DNA from: Streptomyces tardus
GTDB taxonomy: Bacteria > Actinomycetota > Actinomycetes > Streptomycetales > Streptomycetaceae
DNA length: 64,000 nt
Assembly: GCF_018101125.2 (NCBI RefSeq)
Contig: NZ_JAELVF020000001.1
Coordinates: 4,804,366 to 4,868,365 of the forward strand
Direction: 5' to 3'
Part shown: positions 1-8,808 of the stretch, piece by piece
How positions within the stretch are numbered: the stretch's first letter is position 1
Layout: every line of letters starts with the position of its first letter
Notes under the pieces: model-generated
The model's database searches: none
Told to the model about the DNA's origin: nothing
What the model saw: the letters and a program-made list of their open reading frames with translations, nothing else
Position numbers and translations under genes: made by a program

Positions 1-1146
1 CTTGGCGGTGTTGCCGGCGGCGCGCGCCTTCTCGATCTGGCCGCGCAACTTGTCGACCGCGTCCTGGAGTTGACCGGTCAGACCCGCGGCGCGCGCCCGC
101 GCCTCCGGGTTCGTGCGCCGCCACTCGGCTTCCTCGGCCTCGGTGATGGCGCGCTCGACGGTGTGCATCCGTCCCTCGACGCCGGCCTTGGCGTCCCGGG
201 GCACGTGCCCGATGGCGTCCCAGCGCTCGTTGACCAGACGGAACGCGTTGCGGGCAGCCTTGAGGTCGGTGACCGGAAGCAGCTTCTCGGCCTCGGCCGC
301 CAGCTCCTCCTTGCGGGTCAGGTTCTCCCGCTGCTCGGCGTCCCGCTCGGCGAACACCTCGCTCCGCGCCTGGAAGAAGACGTCCTGGGCGCCGCGGAAG
401 CGCTGCCACAGGTCCTCTTCGTGCTCGCGCTGAGCCCGTCCGGCCGCCTTCCACTCCTGCATCAGCTCGCGGTACTTGGCCGAGGTCGGGCCCCAGTCGC
501 GCGAGCCGGTGAGCGCCTCGGCGTCGGCGACCAGCTTCTCCTTGCGCTTCCTGACCTGCTCGCGCTCGCTGTCCAGCGCTGCGAAGTGCCCCTTGCGCCG
601 CTTGGAGAAGGCCGACCTCGCGTGCGAGAAGCGCTGCCACAGCTCGTCGTCGCTCTTGCGGTCCAGCCGGGGCAGACCCTTCCAGATGTCGACCAGCGCC
701 CGCAGCCGCTCACCGGCCACCCGCCACTGCTCGCTGACGGCCAACTGCTCCGCCTCCGCGACGAGTTCCTCCTTGCGCTGCTTGGCCTCCTCGGACTGCT
801 TGGCCTTCGCGACCCTGCGCTCCGCCCGGCGCGACTCGATCGTCTCCGTCAGCTTGTCCAGGCGCTGACGCAGCGCCTGGAGGTCGCCGACGGCGTGATG
901 GGCGTCCACCTGCTCGCGGACGTGCGAGACGGCCGTCTCCGCGTCCTTGGCGGACAGGTCGGTCGTCTTCACACGCCGTTCCAGGAGGTCGATCTCCACG
1001 ACCAAACCCTCGTACTTGCGCGTGAAGTAGGCGAGGGCCTCGTCCGGAGAGCCGGCTTGCCACGACCCGACCACCTTCTCGCCGTCGGCCGTCCTCACGT
1101 ATACGGTCCCCGTCTCGTCGACGCGGCCCCACGGGTCGCTGCTCAC
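1..1146 (-). CDS. DUF349 domain-containing protein (3' end outside window)
   Basis: Reading the minus strand from a GTG at 1146 gives an uninterrupted frame of 382 codons that runs off the left edge, so the C-terminus is missing. A GGAGGAGG ribosome site lies just upstream. The product is very rich in Glu, Arg, Lys and Ala and contains repeated units with LWQRF and a downstream charged helix, the pattern of tandem DUF349 coiled-coil repeats. Family function is not settled; it is a conserved cytoplasmic protein in actinobacteria. It lies downstream of the cyclophilin gene on the same strand, about 200 nt away. The family call is firm; no molecular role is claimed. Confidence 0.85.
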   Translation of the reverse strand, partial: MSSDPWGRVDETGTVYVRTADGEKVVGSWQAGSPDEALAYFTRKYEGLVVEIDLLERRVKTTDLSAKDAETAVSHVREQVDAHHAVGDLQALRQRLDKLTETIESRRAERRVAKAKQSEEAKQRKEELVAEAEQLAVSEQWRVAGERLRALVDIWKGLPRLDRKSDDELWQRFSHARSAFSKRRKGHFAALDSEREQVRKRKEKLVADAEALTGSRDWGPTSAKYRELMQEWKAAGRAQREHEEDLWQRFRGAQDVFFQARSEVFAERDAEQRENLTRKEELAAEAEKLLPVTDLKAARNAFRLVNERWDAIGHVPRDAKAGVEGRMHTVERAITEAEEAEWRRTNPEARARAAGLTGQLQDAVDKLRGQIEKARAAGNTAK

Positions 1147-1342
1147 AGCGCCTCCTCCACATGACGCCGGCGGGCCCCAAGACCCCCGGCATCGTCCACA
1201 GTTGTCGTCCGGCAGAGCGGCGCGCCCGCCGAGACGGGCCGGCCGCACCCTGCGCAACGCCCAACATAGGCGAAGCGCGAAGGGCTGTCCGCACAGCGCG
1301 CGAGCCGACTGCCGGTGCCCGGCCCGGCTCGGCCGCCGTGCG

Positions 1343-1366
1343 GACGGTCAGTCCGCGCTGACCGTC
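1343..1366 (-). terminator. Hairpin spanning the cyclophilin stop codon
   Basis: GACGGTCAG and CTGACCGTC form a perfect 9-bp stem with a 6-nt loop, and the stop codon of the minus-strand cyclophilin gene lies inside it. No U-tract follows, as is usual in high-G+C genomes. It could be a terminator, or a stability element between this gene and the DUF349 gene downstream. Confidence 0.45.
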
Positions 1367-2193
1367 GCCTTGTTGATCACCACGGTGGCGTTCGGCGAGG
1401 TCGCGCTGATCTCCTCGTTGTCGTAGGAACCAGCCTCTGCGATCTTCCGCAGTACGTCCATCCCCTTCCCGCCCTTGCCGATGGTGCCGAACGGCGTGTA
1501 GTCGGGCGGCAGCGGGCTGTCCTCGTACACCAGGAAGAACTGGCTTCCGCCGGTGTCGCGCCCCTCGTCCTGCTGGGCGTTGTAGGTGTTGGCCATCGCG
1601 ACGGTGCCCGCCGGGTACACGTCGTCCTGCACTTCGGGGGCGTCGAGGTTCTCGTCCGGGATGGTGTAGCCGGGGCCGCCCTGGCCGGTGCCGGTCGGAT
1701 CGCCGCACTGGAGCACATGGATGCCCTGGTCGACCAGCCGGTGGCAGCGGGTGTGGTCGAAGTACCCTTCGCCGGCGAGGAAGTTGAAGGAGTTGACCGT
1801 GCGGGGCGCTTTCTCGGCGTCCAGGGTCAGCTCGATGTCGCCGCAGGTCGTCGCCAGCTTCATCCGGTACGAGGCGTCCTCGTCGACCGTGGCCTTGGGC
1901 TCCTTGTCCCACTGCTTGCCGTTCGGCTCGCCGCCCGCGGGCTTCTCACAGGGGTCCTTCGCCTCGCGCTCCTCGCCGCCGTCCCCGGTGGCTGCCGGGT
2001 CCGCCGGGTCGGAGGTGCCGGTGAACGCGGAGACCCCGGCCCAGACGACCGAACCGGCCAGCACCATCGCCAGGACCGCCGCGACCGAGGCGTTGCGGAC
2101 CTTCCGTCGGCGCTGGGCGGTCCGCTCCTTCTCCAGTCTCCGCTGCCGCTTCTCCCGCGCCAGCTGCTTCCGCCGTTGCTCACCGCTGACCAC
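1348..2193 (-). CDS. Membrane-anchored cyclophilin-type peptidyl-prolyl isomerase
   Basis: The 281-aa product starts at GTG 2193, with AAGGAG about 9 nt upstream. A Lys/Arg-rich N-terminus (residues 1-33) precedes one membrane segment (about 35-56), then an acidic linker and a cyclophilin domain (about 105-280). Family signatures include the catalytic Arg in a CHR triplet (usually FHR), CGDPTGTG, GGSQFF and YTPFG. It should catalyse cis-trans proline isomerisation outside the membrane, tethered by the N-terminal helix. It is divergent from the MBL hydrolase gene; the 157-nt gap should carry both promoters. Confidence 0.9.
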   Translation of the reverse strand: MVSGEQRRKQLAREKRQRRLEKERTAQRRRKVRNASVAAVLAMVLAGSVVWAGVSAFTGTSDPADPAATGDGGEEREAKDPCEKPAGGEPNGKQWDKEPKATVDEDASYRMKLATTCGDIELTLDAEKAPRTVNSFNFLAGEGYFDHTRCHRLVDQGIHVLQCGDPTGTGQGGPGYTIPDENLDAPEVQDDVYPAGTVAMANTYNAQQDEGRDTGGSQFFLVYEDSPLPPDYTPFGTIGKGGKGMDVLRKIAEAGSYDNEEISATSPNATVVINKATVSAD

Positions 2194-2350
2194 GAGATGA
2201 CTCCTTCGAACTCCGAACGCCCCGCGGGGCGTCCACGCAAAATCGGGAACAGCCTGGACGGGCCGGGAGTGAACTGGTTCGCACCGGCACCGCCGCCGCC
2301 GGTAAGCTCGCGGTCACCGCGAATCTCTGCCGGACGACTGAAGGACGAAC

Positions 2351-3061
2351 GTGCTCATTGCCGGGTTCCCAGCAGGCTCCTGGGGGACCAATTGTTATCT
2401 TCTCGCCCCGGCGGCCGGTGAGGAGTGCGTCATCGTCGATCCGGGCCACCAGGCAGCCGCGGGCGTCGAGGAGGCTGTCGCCAAGCACCGGCTGAAGCCG
2501 GTGGCGGTGATCCTCACCCACGGCCACATCGACCATGTCGCCTCCGTCGTGCCCGTCTGCGGAAGCCACGACACCCCGGCCTGGATCCACCCCGCCGACC
2601 GCTACATGATGAGCGAGCCCGAGAAGGCGCTGGGCCGCAGCTTCGGCGATCGGCTGCTCGGCGAACTCACCGTCGGAGAGCCGGACGAGGTCAACGAGTT
2701 GACCGACGGCGCCGTGCTGGAGCTGGCAGGGATGGAGCTGACCGTCACCCACGCACCCGGCCATACCAAGGGGTCGGTGACCTACGGTCTCCCCGAGCAG
2801 GCGGACATCCCGCCGATCATGTTCGCGGGCGACTTCCTGTTCGCCGGCTCCATCGGACGCACCGACCTGCCCGGCGGCGACCACGAGGAGATGCTGGCGT
2901 CCCTCTCCCGCGTCTGTCTCCCCCTGGACGACGAGACGGTCGTCCTGTCCGGGCACGGTCCCCAGACCACCATCGGCCGTGAGCGCGCCACCAACCCCTT
3001 CCTTCGGGAGTTGGCCGCCGGAGGCGAGGACCTGCCGTCCGCGCCTCGACGAGGAATGTGA
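2351..3061 (+). CDS. MBL-fold metallo-hydrolase (glyoxalase II-like)
   Basis: This 236-aa protein has the metallo-beta-lactamase signature THGHIDH (His57, His59, Asp61, His62). Further metal ligands are in HAPGHTKGS, in the GDFLF segment and near the C-terminus in LSGHG. These features fit a hydroxyacylglutathione hydrolase-like thioesterase, but the true substrate cannot be read from the sequence. The GTG start gives the normal family N-terminus. The stop overlaps the hisS start (GTGA), implying translational coupling. MBL-hisS pairing is common in actinobacteria. Confidence 0.88.
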   Translation: MLIAGFPAGSWGTNCYLLAPAAGEECVIVDPGHQAAAGVEEAVAKHRLKPVAVILTHGHIDHVASVVPVCGSHDTPAWIHPADRYMMSEPEKALGRSFGDRLLGELTVGEPDEVNELTDGAVLELAGMELTVTHAPGHTKGSVTYGLPEQADIPPIMFAGDFLFAGSIGRTDLPGGDHEEMLASLSRVCLPLDDETVVLSGHGPQTTIGRERATNPFLRELAAGGEDLPSAPRRGM

Positions 3062-4332
3062 CGAGACCTTCCGTGAACACCTTCTCCGCCCCCAAGGGCA
3101 CCTACGATCTGCTGCCGCCGCAGTCCGCCGATTTCCTCGCGGTGCGGGAGGCGATCTCCGCACCGCTGCGCCGGGCCGGTTACGGCTACGTCGAGACACC
3201 CGGTTTCGAGCAGGTGGAGCTGTTCGCCCGAGGCGTGGGCGAGTCCACCGACATCGTGACCAAGGAGATGTACACCCTCACCACCAGGGGCGGCGACGAG
3301 CTCGCGCTGCGGCCCGAGGGGACCGCCTCCGTGCTGCGCGCCGCGCTCCAGGGGAGCCTGCACCGCGGAGCCCTGCCGGTGAAGCTGTGGTACTCCGGCT
3401 CCTACTACCGCTACGAGCGCCCGCAGGCCGGGCGGTACCGGCACTTCTCACAGGTCGGAGCGGAGGCGCTGGGAGCCGAGGACCCGGCGCTGGACGCCGA
3501 GTTGATCGTTCTGGCCGCCGACGCGTACCGCACGCTCGGCCTGCGCGAGTTCACGCTGCTGCTGAACTCCCTGGGCGACCGCGAGTGCCGTCCGGTCTAC
3601 CGTGCGGCCCTCCAGGACTTCCTGCGCAACCTCGACCTGGACGAGGAGACCCGAGCCCGGATCGAGATCAACCCGCTGCGGGTGCTGGACGACAAGCGCG
3701 AGAGCGTCCAACTCCAGTTGGCCGACGCGCCGTTGATCCGCGACCACCTCTGCGAGGGCTGCAAGAGCTACCACGAGCAGGTGCGCGAGCTGCTGACGGC
3801 GGCCGGTGTGGAGTACCGGGACGACCCGCGGCTGGTGCGCGGTCTGGACTACTACACCCGTACGACCTTCGAGTTCGTCCACGGCGGGCTGGGCTCGCAG
3901 TCCGCCATCGGCGGCGGCGGCCGGTACGACGGCCTGGCCGAGATGATCGGCGGTCCCGCCCTGCCCTCGGTCGGCTGGGCGCTGGGGGTCGACCGGACGG
4001 TGCTCGCGCTGCGTGCCGAGGGCGTGGAGCTGCCGGCCGGCGAGACCACCGAGGTGTACGCGGTGCCGCTCGGCGAGGAGGCCAGGCGGTCGCTGTTCTC
4101 GGTGGTCACCGAGCTGCGCCGCGCCGGCGTGGCGGCCGACTTCGCGTACGGCGGCAAGGGCATGAAGAACGCCATGAAGTCGGCGAACCGCTCCGGCGCC
4201 CGCTACGCGCTCGTTCTCGGTGAGCGCGACCTCGCCGAGAACGTCGTACAGCTCAAGGACCTGGAGAGCGGCGAGCAGACTGCCGTCGCCCTCGATTCCG
4301 CAGTCGGTCAGGTGCTGACGAAACTCCGTTGA
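3058..4332 (+). CDS. hisS: Histidyl-tRNA synthetase
   Basis: The 424-aa product is the usual length for bacterial HisRS, a class II synthetase that charges tRNA-His in the cytoplasm. The N-terminal PKGTYDLLP motif, the motif 2 region YRYERPQAGRYRHFSQ and the histidine-specific RGLDYYTRT (histidyl A) are all visible. A C-terminal anticodon-binding domain follows from about residue 330. The GTG at 3058 overlaps the preceding stop; another GTG 15 nt downstream is a possible alternative start. Confidence 0.97.
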   Translation: MTRPSVNTFSAPKGTYDLLPPQSADFLAVREAISAPLRRAGYGYVETPGFEQVELFARGVGESTDIVTKEMYTLTTRGGDELALRPEGTASVLRAALQGSLHRGALPVKLWYSGSYYRYERPQAGRYRHFSQVGAEALGAEDPALDAELIVLAADAYRTLGLREFTLLLNSLGDRECRPVYRAALQDFLRNLDLDEETRARIEINPLRVLDDKRESVQLQLADAPLIRDHLCEGCKSYHEQVRELLTAAGVEYRDDPRLVRGLDYYTRTTFEFVHGGLGSQSAIGGGGRYDGLAEMIGGPALPSVGWALGVDRTVLALRAEGVELPAGETTEVYAVPLGEEARRSLFSVVTELRRAGVAADFAYGGKGMKNAMKSANRSGARYALVLGERDLAENVVQLKDLESGEQTAVALDSAVGQVLTKLR

Positions 4333-4393
4333 TGTCGTGGTCGTTGAGGCACAATGAGCGCCACACACGACCACCTGACGGGATGACGACGCC

Positions 4394-5044
4394 ATGACCA
4401 CCACGGCACCCTCCGAGAGCTCTGCGGGCAGCAGCCTGGACGACGGTTCGGGGGGTGCCGTTCCGGCGACCAGGCCCTTCGCCTGGCTCCTGATCATCAC
4501 GGCCGCGGCAGGGCTCCTCTCCGCCTGGATGATCACGCTGGACAAGTTCCGGCTGATGCAGGCCGAGTTGGTGGGCGAGGTCCACACCCCCGGTTGCAGC
4601 CTCAACCCCATCGTCGCCTGCAAGGGCGTGATGGAGAGCGACCAGGCGGAGGCCTTCGGGTTCCCCAACCCGATGCTCGGCATGGTGACGTTCGCGGTCG
4701 TCGTCGCCATCGGGGTCGGTGTGCTGGCGGGTGCCCGGTATCGGCGATGGTTCTGGCTCGGCCTGCAGGCCGGCACCCTCTTCGGTGTCGTCTTCTGCAC
4801 CTGGCTGATGTACCAGTCGCTGTACGAGATCGGCCTGCTCTGCCTGTGGTGCACGCTGACCTGGGTCGCGACCCTCTTCATGTTCTGGTTCACCCTCGCC
4901 CACAACCTCAGGCACCGGTTCATCCCGGCCCCGGAGAGCGTGCGCAGCATCGTGCTGGAGTTCCCGTGGATGCTGCCCGTACTGCACACCGGGATCATCG
5001 GCCTGCTGATCCTCACCAACTGGTGGGACTTCTGGACCAGCTGA
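4394..5044 (+). CDS. Vitamin K epoxide reductase (VKOR) family membrane protein
   Basis: This 216-aa integral membrane protein has the bacterial VKOR layout. Loop cysteines Cys68 and Cys76 precede a helix bundle, and the active-site CLWC (Cys150, Cys153) sits at a helix end. The FPNP turn (about residues 90-93) is also typical. VKOR homologues reoxidise DsbA-like thiol oxidases and pass electrons to quinone. No thioredoxin-fold partner is fused or adjacent, so the partner must be elsewhere. The 112-nt gap after it has only G/C-rich CGGTCG repeats. Confidence 0.92.
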   Translation: MTTTAPSESSAGSSLDDGSGGAVPATRPFAWLLIITAAAGLLSAWMITLDKFRLMQAELVGEVHTPGCSLNPIVACKGVMESDQAEAFGFPNPMLGMVTFAVVVAIGVGVLAGARYRRWFWLGLQAGTLFGVVFCTWLMYQSLYEIGLLCLWCTLTWVATLFMFWFTLAHNLRHRFIPAPESVRSIVLEFPWMLPVLHTGIIGLLILTNWWDFWTS

Positions 5045-5155
5045 CCGGACCCGACCCCGACCCCAGCCCCCAGCCCCCGGTCGCGGTCGCGGTCCCGGTC
5101 GCGGACGGTGCGGGGCAAGGGGCGTCCCGCACTGTCAGTGGGGTGACTTAGGGTC

Positions 5156-6529
5156 GTGGACGTGGAGCCCGACCTGTTCACCGCCGCCGCCGAGGAGCGC
5201 CAGGAGCGCGACCCCTCCTCGAGCCCGCTCGCCGTCCGTATGCGCCCGCGAGTGCTGGACGAGGTGGTGGGTCAGCGGCATCTGCTGCGTCCCGGGTCAC
5301 CGCTGCGCCGCCTGGTGGGGGAGGGCGGGGCGGGTCCGGCCGGCTCGTCGTCGGTGCTGCTCTGGGGGCCTCCGGGCACCGGGAAGACGACGCTTGCGCA
5401 CGTCGTGAGCAAGGCGACCGACAAGCGCTTCGTCGAGCTGTCGGCGATCACCGCGGGCGTCAAGGAGGTCCGTGCGGTCATCGAGGGCGCCCGCCGCTCC
5501 TCGGGTGCGTACAGCAAGGACACCGTCCTCTTCCTCGACGAGATCCACCGTTTCAGCAAGGCCCAGCAGGACTCGCTGCTGCCCGCCGTGGAGAACCGCT
5601 GGGTCACGCTGATCGCGGCGACCACGGAGAACCCCTACTTCTCGATCATCTCCCCGCTGCTCTCGCGCTCGTTGCTGCTGACCCTGGAGCCGCTGACCGA
5701 CGAGGACCTGCGGGCGCTGCTGCGCCGCGCAGTGTCCGAGGAGCGCGGGCTCGGCGCGGCCGTCGGCCTGCCGAAGGACACGGAGGACCACCTGCTGCGC
5801 ATCGCCGGGGGCGACGCCCGCCGCGCGCTGACCGCGCTGGAGGCCGGGGCCGGATCGGCGCTGGCCAAGGGCGAGAGCGAGATCTCGCTGGCGACCCTCG
5901 AGGAGGCCGTCGACCGGGCGGCGGTCAAGTACGACCGGGACGGCGACCAGCACTACGACGTCACCAGCGCCCTGATCAAGTCGATCCGTGGCTCGGACGC
6001 GGACGCGGCGATGCACTATCTGGCCCGCATGGTCGAGGCGGGCGAGGATCCGCGCTTCATCGCCAGACGGCTGATGATCTCCGCCAGCGAGGACATCGGC
6101 CTGGCCGATCCCACCGCTCTCCAGACGGCTGTCTCCGCGGCCCAGGCGGTGGCCATGGTCGGCTTCCCGGAGGCACGCATCATCCTGGCGCAGGCCACCC
6201 TGGCGCTGGCGCTCGCACCGAAGTCCAACGCCGCGATCAAGGCGATCGACGCCGCGCTCACGGATGTGCGCGCGGGGCTGGCCGGCGCGGTCCCGTCCCA
6301 TCTGCGGGACTCCCACTACAAGGGCGCCCAGAAGCTCGGTCACGGCGAGGGCTATCAGTACCCGCACGACGTACCGGGCGGGATCGCCGCCCAGCGGTAC
6401 GCCCCGACCGAGGTGCACGGCCGCCGCTACTACGAGCCCACGCGGTACGGCGCCGAGGCGCGTTACGCCGAGGTCGCCGAGCGGGTCAGAGCCAGACTGC
6501 GGGGCGAGGGCGGCGAGAGCGCCGGCTGA
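5156..6529 (+). CDS. rarA: Replication-associated recombination protein A (AAA+ ATPase)
   Basis: The 457-aa product matches the RarA/MgsA family in length and order. A VVGQ motif precedes Walker A GPPGTGKTT (71-79) and Walker B LFLDEIHRF (about 125-133), followed by the C-terminal tetramerisation region ending in LGHGEGYQYPHD. RarA acts at stalled forks with SSB and RecA. The GTG at 5156 is chosen because VEPDLF close to the N-terminus is the conserved SSB-interacting end. It is convergent with the DUF2470 gene, 49 nt away. Confidence 0.95.
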   Translation: MDVEPDLFTAAAEERQERDPSSSPLAVRMRPRVLDEVVGQRHLLRPGSPLRRLVGEGGAGPAGSSSVLLWGPPGTGKTTLAHVVSKATDKRFVELSAITAGVKEVRAVIEGARRSSGAYSKDTVLFLDEIHRFSKAQQDSLLPAVENRWVTLIAATTENPYFSIISPLLSRSLLLTLEPLTDEDLRALLRRAVSEERGLGAAVGLPKDTEDHLLRIAGGDARRALTALEAGAGSALAKGESEISLATLEEAVDRAAVKYDRDGDQHYDVTSALIKSIRGSDADAAMHYLARMVEAGEDPRFIARRLMISASEDIGLADPTALQTAVSAAQAVAMVGFPEARIILAQATLALALAPKSNAAIKAIDAALTDVRAGLAGAVPSHLRDSHYKGAQKLGHGEGYQYPHDVPGGIAAQRYAPTEVHGRRYYEPTRYGAEARYAEVAERVRARLRGEGGESAG

Positions 6530-6578
6530 CTCCGCGCGGCTCCGTGGCGACCGGGGCGTCCGTTCCTCCCCGGCCCGG

Positions 6579-7430
6579 TCAGTGCGCGGCTTCGAAGAGC
6601 CGGTGCATCTCCCGCCGCAGCCCGCTCACGTCGCGCACCGGCTCGGGGAACTCGAAACGCACGTCGAAGCCGTCGTACGGCCCGCAGAAGCGCACCCGCA
6701 TCCCGTAGCGGTCGAGTGCGAGCGGCACCGCTCGTCTGCGGTCGACCAGGCGCAGGGCGTCCTCACCGAGCAGGTGCTGGAGCCGCTCGACCTGGTCCGG
6801 GTGGGCCGTGGCCAGGTGCTGGAGCAGCTCGGCCTCGTGGCGGCAGAGCGGATCGGCCTCGGCGGCGAGGAAGTCCTCGGGCTCGATGTGCTTCTCGCCC
6901 CACAGGTCGTCCACGTACGCCTCGCCGACCTCCAGCCTGAGCACCGTCCAGCGTCGGCTGTGCGCCGAGGGGCCGGTGGGATCGTGTGCGGCGAGCAGTT
7001 TCGCGGCCTCGTCCAGGGCGGGACCGCGCACAGCGGTGAGCCAGCCGGCGACCCGGGCCCGACCGCGGATCCGGTGGGGTACGGAGACGGGTGCCACATC
7101 GGTGATCTCCATCACCGCGGTGGCCTCGTCGTCCTGGGCGTGTGCGACGGCCCTGGCTGCGGGGGAGTCCGCGGGGACCAGTAGGATGACGTCTCCATCG
7201 GTGTTCACGGCGCGCGATTCCGGTACTCCCGAGCCCAGTTCGTCGGGCTCGATTCCCGGAATGCTCAGTGCTGCGGATACCCTGGACTCAACGAGGGTGC
7301 GCACCCGCTCGGCGGCCGACGGCTGCCGGAGGTCTTCCATGGGACGCGGCTGCCCCTCCCCCTGCTTGAGGTGGGGGGACGCCTGGTCATCGTGAACGGT
7401 TCCGGGCAGGGGGTTCCCAGGACGAAACAT
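6579..7430 (-). CDS. DUF2470/HugZ-like haem or iron-related protein under an iron box
   Basis: The ATG at 7430 follows GAGGAG and gives 283 aa. An upstream in-frame extension exists but would run through the iron box and rpsD start region, so it is rejected. The product has a PPOX-like split-barrel N-terminal half (about 40-190) and a C-terminal DUF2470 domain (about 195-283, beginning near LLQHLATAHPD). This architecture is shared with HugZ-type haem oxygenases. An exact iron box lies 14 nt upstream of the start, so the gene is probably repressed by an IdeR/DmdR regulator in iron-replete cells. Haem turnover is inferred from the domain plus the operator. Confidence 0.82.
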   Translation of the reverse strand: MFRPGNPLPGTVHDDQASPHLKQGEGQPRPMEDLRQPSAAERVRTLVESRVSAALSIPGIEPDELGSGVPESRAVNTDGDVILLVPADSPAARAVAHAQDDEATAVMEITDVAPVSVPHRIRGRARVAGWLTAVRGPALDEAAKLLAAHDPTGPSAHSRRWTVLRLEVGEAYVDDLWGEKHIEPEDFLAAEADPLCRHEAELLQHLATAHPDQVERLQHLLGEDALRLVDRRRAVPLALDRYGMRVRFCGPYDGFDVRFEFPEPVRDVSGLRREMHRLFEAAH

Positions 7431-7444
7431 GCGTTCTCCTCTAC

Positions 7445-7463
7445 TAAGGTAAGCCTCACCTAA
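7445..7463. promoter_or_regulatory. Iron box (IdeR/DmdR-type operator)
   Basis: TAAGGTAAGCCTCACCTAA is a 19-bp imperfect palindrome. It agrees with the actinobacterial iron-box consensus (TWAGGTWAGSCTWACCTWA) at all but one position. It lies in the 55-nt gap between the divergent DUF2470 and rpsD starts, 14 nt from one and 22 nt from the other. Confidence 0.88.
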
Positions 7464-7485
7464 CTTACACGGAGGACTGTTCAAC

Positions 7486-8097
7486 GTGAACCAGTCGCGT
7501 CCCAAGGTCAAGAAGTCGCGTGCACTCGGCATCGCGCTGACCCCGAAGGCCGTCAAGTACTTCGAGCAGCGCCCGTACCCGCCGGGCGAGCACGGTCGTG
7601 GCCGCAAGCAGAACAGTGACTACAAGGTCCGTCTGCTGGAGAAGCAGCGTCTGCGCGCGCAGTACGACATCAGCGAGCGCCAGATGGTGCGTGCCTACGA
7701 CCGCGCTCGGAAGGTCGATGGCAAGACGGGCGAGGCCCTGATCATCGAGCTTGAGCGCCGTCTGGACGCGCTCGTCCTGCGGTCCGGCCTGGCCCGCACG
7801 ATCTACCAGGCCCGCCAGATGGTGGTCCACGGCCACATCGCGGTGAACACCCGCAAGGTCGACAAGCCGTCCTTCCGCGTCCGTCCGGACGACGTCGTGT
7901 CGGTGCGCGAGCGCAGCCGCGCCAAGCACCCGTTCCTGGTCGCCCGTGAGGGTGGCTACGCGGGCGAGGGCGAGACCCCGCGCTACCTGGAGGTCAACCT
8001 CCAGGCGCTGGCGTTCCGCATGGACCGGGACCCCAACCGCAAGGAGATCCCGGTCATCTGCGACGAGCAGCTCGTCGTCGAGTACTACGCCCGCTGA
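7486..8097 (+). CDS. rpsD: 30S ribosomal protein S4
   Basis: The 203-aa product starts MNQSRPKVKKSRALG and ends VEYYAR. It has the S4 RNA-binding domain in its middle (ERRLDALVLRSGLA, ARQMVVHGHI). It lacks the N-terminal zinc cysteines of some S4 forms. S4 is a primary 16S rRNA binder and assembly protein. GTG at 7486 follows GGAGGA. It stands alone, away from the S13-S11-alpha operon, which is common in Streptomyces. Its promoter must overlap the iron box or lie within the DUF2470 gene. Confidence 0.97.
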   Translation: MNQSRPKVKKSRALGIALTPKAVKYFEQRPYPPGEHGRGRKQNSDYKVRLLEKQRLRAQYDISERQMVRAYDRARKVDGKTGEALIIELERRLDALVLRSGLARTIYQARQMVVHGHIAVNTRKVDKPSFRVRPDDVVSVRERSRAKHPFLVAREGGYAGEGETPRYLEVNLQALAFRMDRDPNRKEIPVICDEQLVVEYYAR

Positions 8098-8134
8098 TCA
8101 TCCGGGACGGGTTCCGCCCGCCCCGTGATCGGTG

Positions 8135-8174
8135 ACGCCCTCCGCCCGTCGGCTCCGGCCGCGGCGGAGGGCGT
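8135..8174 (+). terminator. rpsD terminator hairpin
   Basis: ACGCCCTCCGCC and GGCGGAGGGCGT form a perfect 12-bp stem around a 16-nt loop, starting 38 nt after the rpsD stop. No strong U-tract follows. Confidence 0.7.
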
Positions 8175-8362
8175 TCGCGTTCCCCGGGTCGGGCCCGGTC
8201 GGGGCCCGGGTCGGGTCCCAACTCCCCGGGCGCGGCCCGACTTCCGGGCCGCGGCTCATCCGGTCCGTCGCTGTCCCCGCCGCGCGATAGGGTCGTGCCC
8301 TGCCGCGCGTACCCGGCCCGGGGAGGCGGTCGAACCCATACCGACCAAGGAAGCGGTGCAGC

Positions 8363-8803
8363 GTGTCCGGTGGAGAGGTGGCCGGCATCCTCGTGGCTGT
8401 CTTCTGGGCGATCCTCGTGTCGTTCCTCGCCGTCGCACTGGTGAGGCTCGCGCAGACGCTCAGAGCGGCGACCAAGCTGGTGGCGGACGTCACCGAGAAG
8501 GCCGTTCCGCTGCTGGGAGAGGCGTCGCAGACGGTGCGCAGCGCCCAGACGCAGTTGGAGAAGGTGGACGCCATCGCCACCGACGTCCAAGAGGTCACCT
8601 CCAACGCCTCCGCGCTCTCCTCCACCGTCTCCACGACCTTCGGCGGCCCGCTGGTGAAGGTCGCCGCCTTCGGCTACGGCGTGCGCCGGGCCCTGGGCGC
8701 GCGCAGGACCGAGCCGCAGAAGCGGCGCCGAGTGACCGTAGTGCCGGGCGCCGCCGTGCCGTTCGCCAGAGGCGGTCGGCGGCGGCGCGGTGGAAAGGAC
8801 TGA
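8363..8803 (+). CDS. DUF948 domain-containing membrane protein
   Basis: The 146-aa product has one N-terminal membrane segment (about 8-28, VAGILVAVFWAILVSFLAVAL). A long amphipathic helix follows (about 30-85) with repeated Val/Thr/Gln heptads, typical of DUF948 proteins. The C-terminus is Arg-rich. The family's function is unknown; related Gram-positive proteins are cell-envelope or stress associated. It starts at GTG 8363 and is followed after 5 nt by another small membrane protein and then alaS, a block that appears to be a transcription unit. Confidence 0.85.
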   Translation: MSGGEVAGILVAVFWAILVSFLAVALVRLAQTLRAATKLVADVTEKAVPLLGEASQTVRSAQTQLEKVDAIATDVQEVTSNASALSSTVSTTFGGPLVKVAAFGYGVRRALGARRTEPQKRRRVTVVPGAAVPFARGGRRRRGGKD

Positions 8804-8808
8804 CAGCG

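Noticed and set aside
7431..7607. Longer DUF2470 protein starting at 7607
   Set aside because: It would read across the iron box and into rpsD on the other strand. The ATG at 7430 has a strong GAGGAG site.
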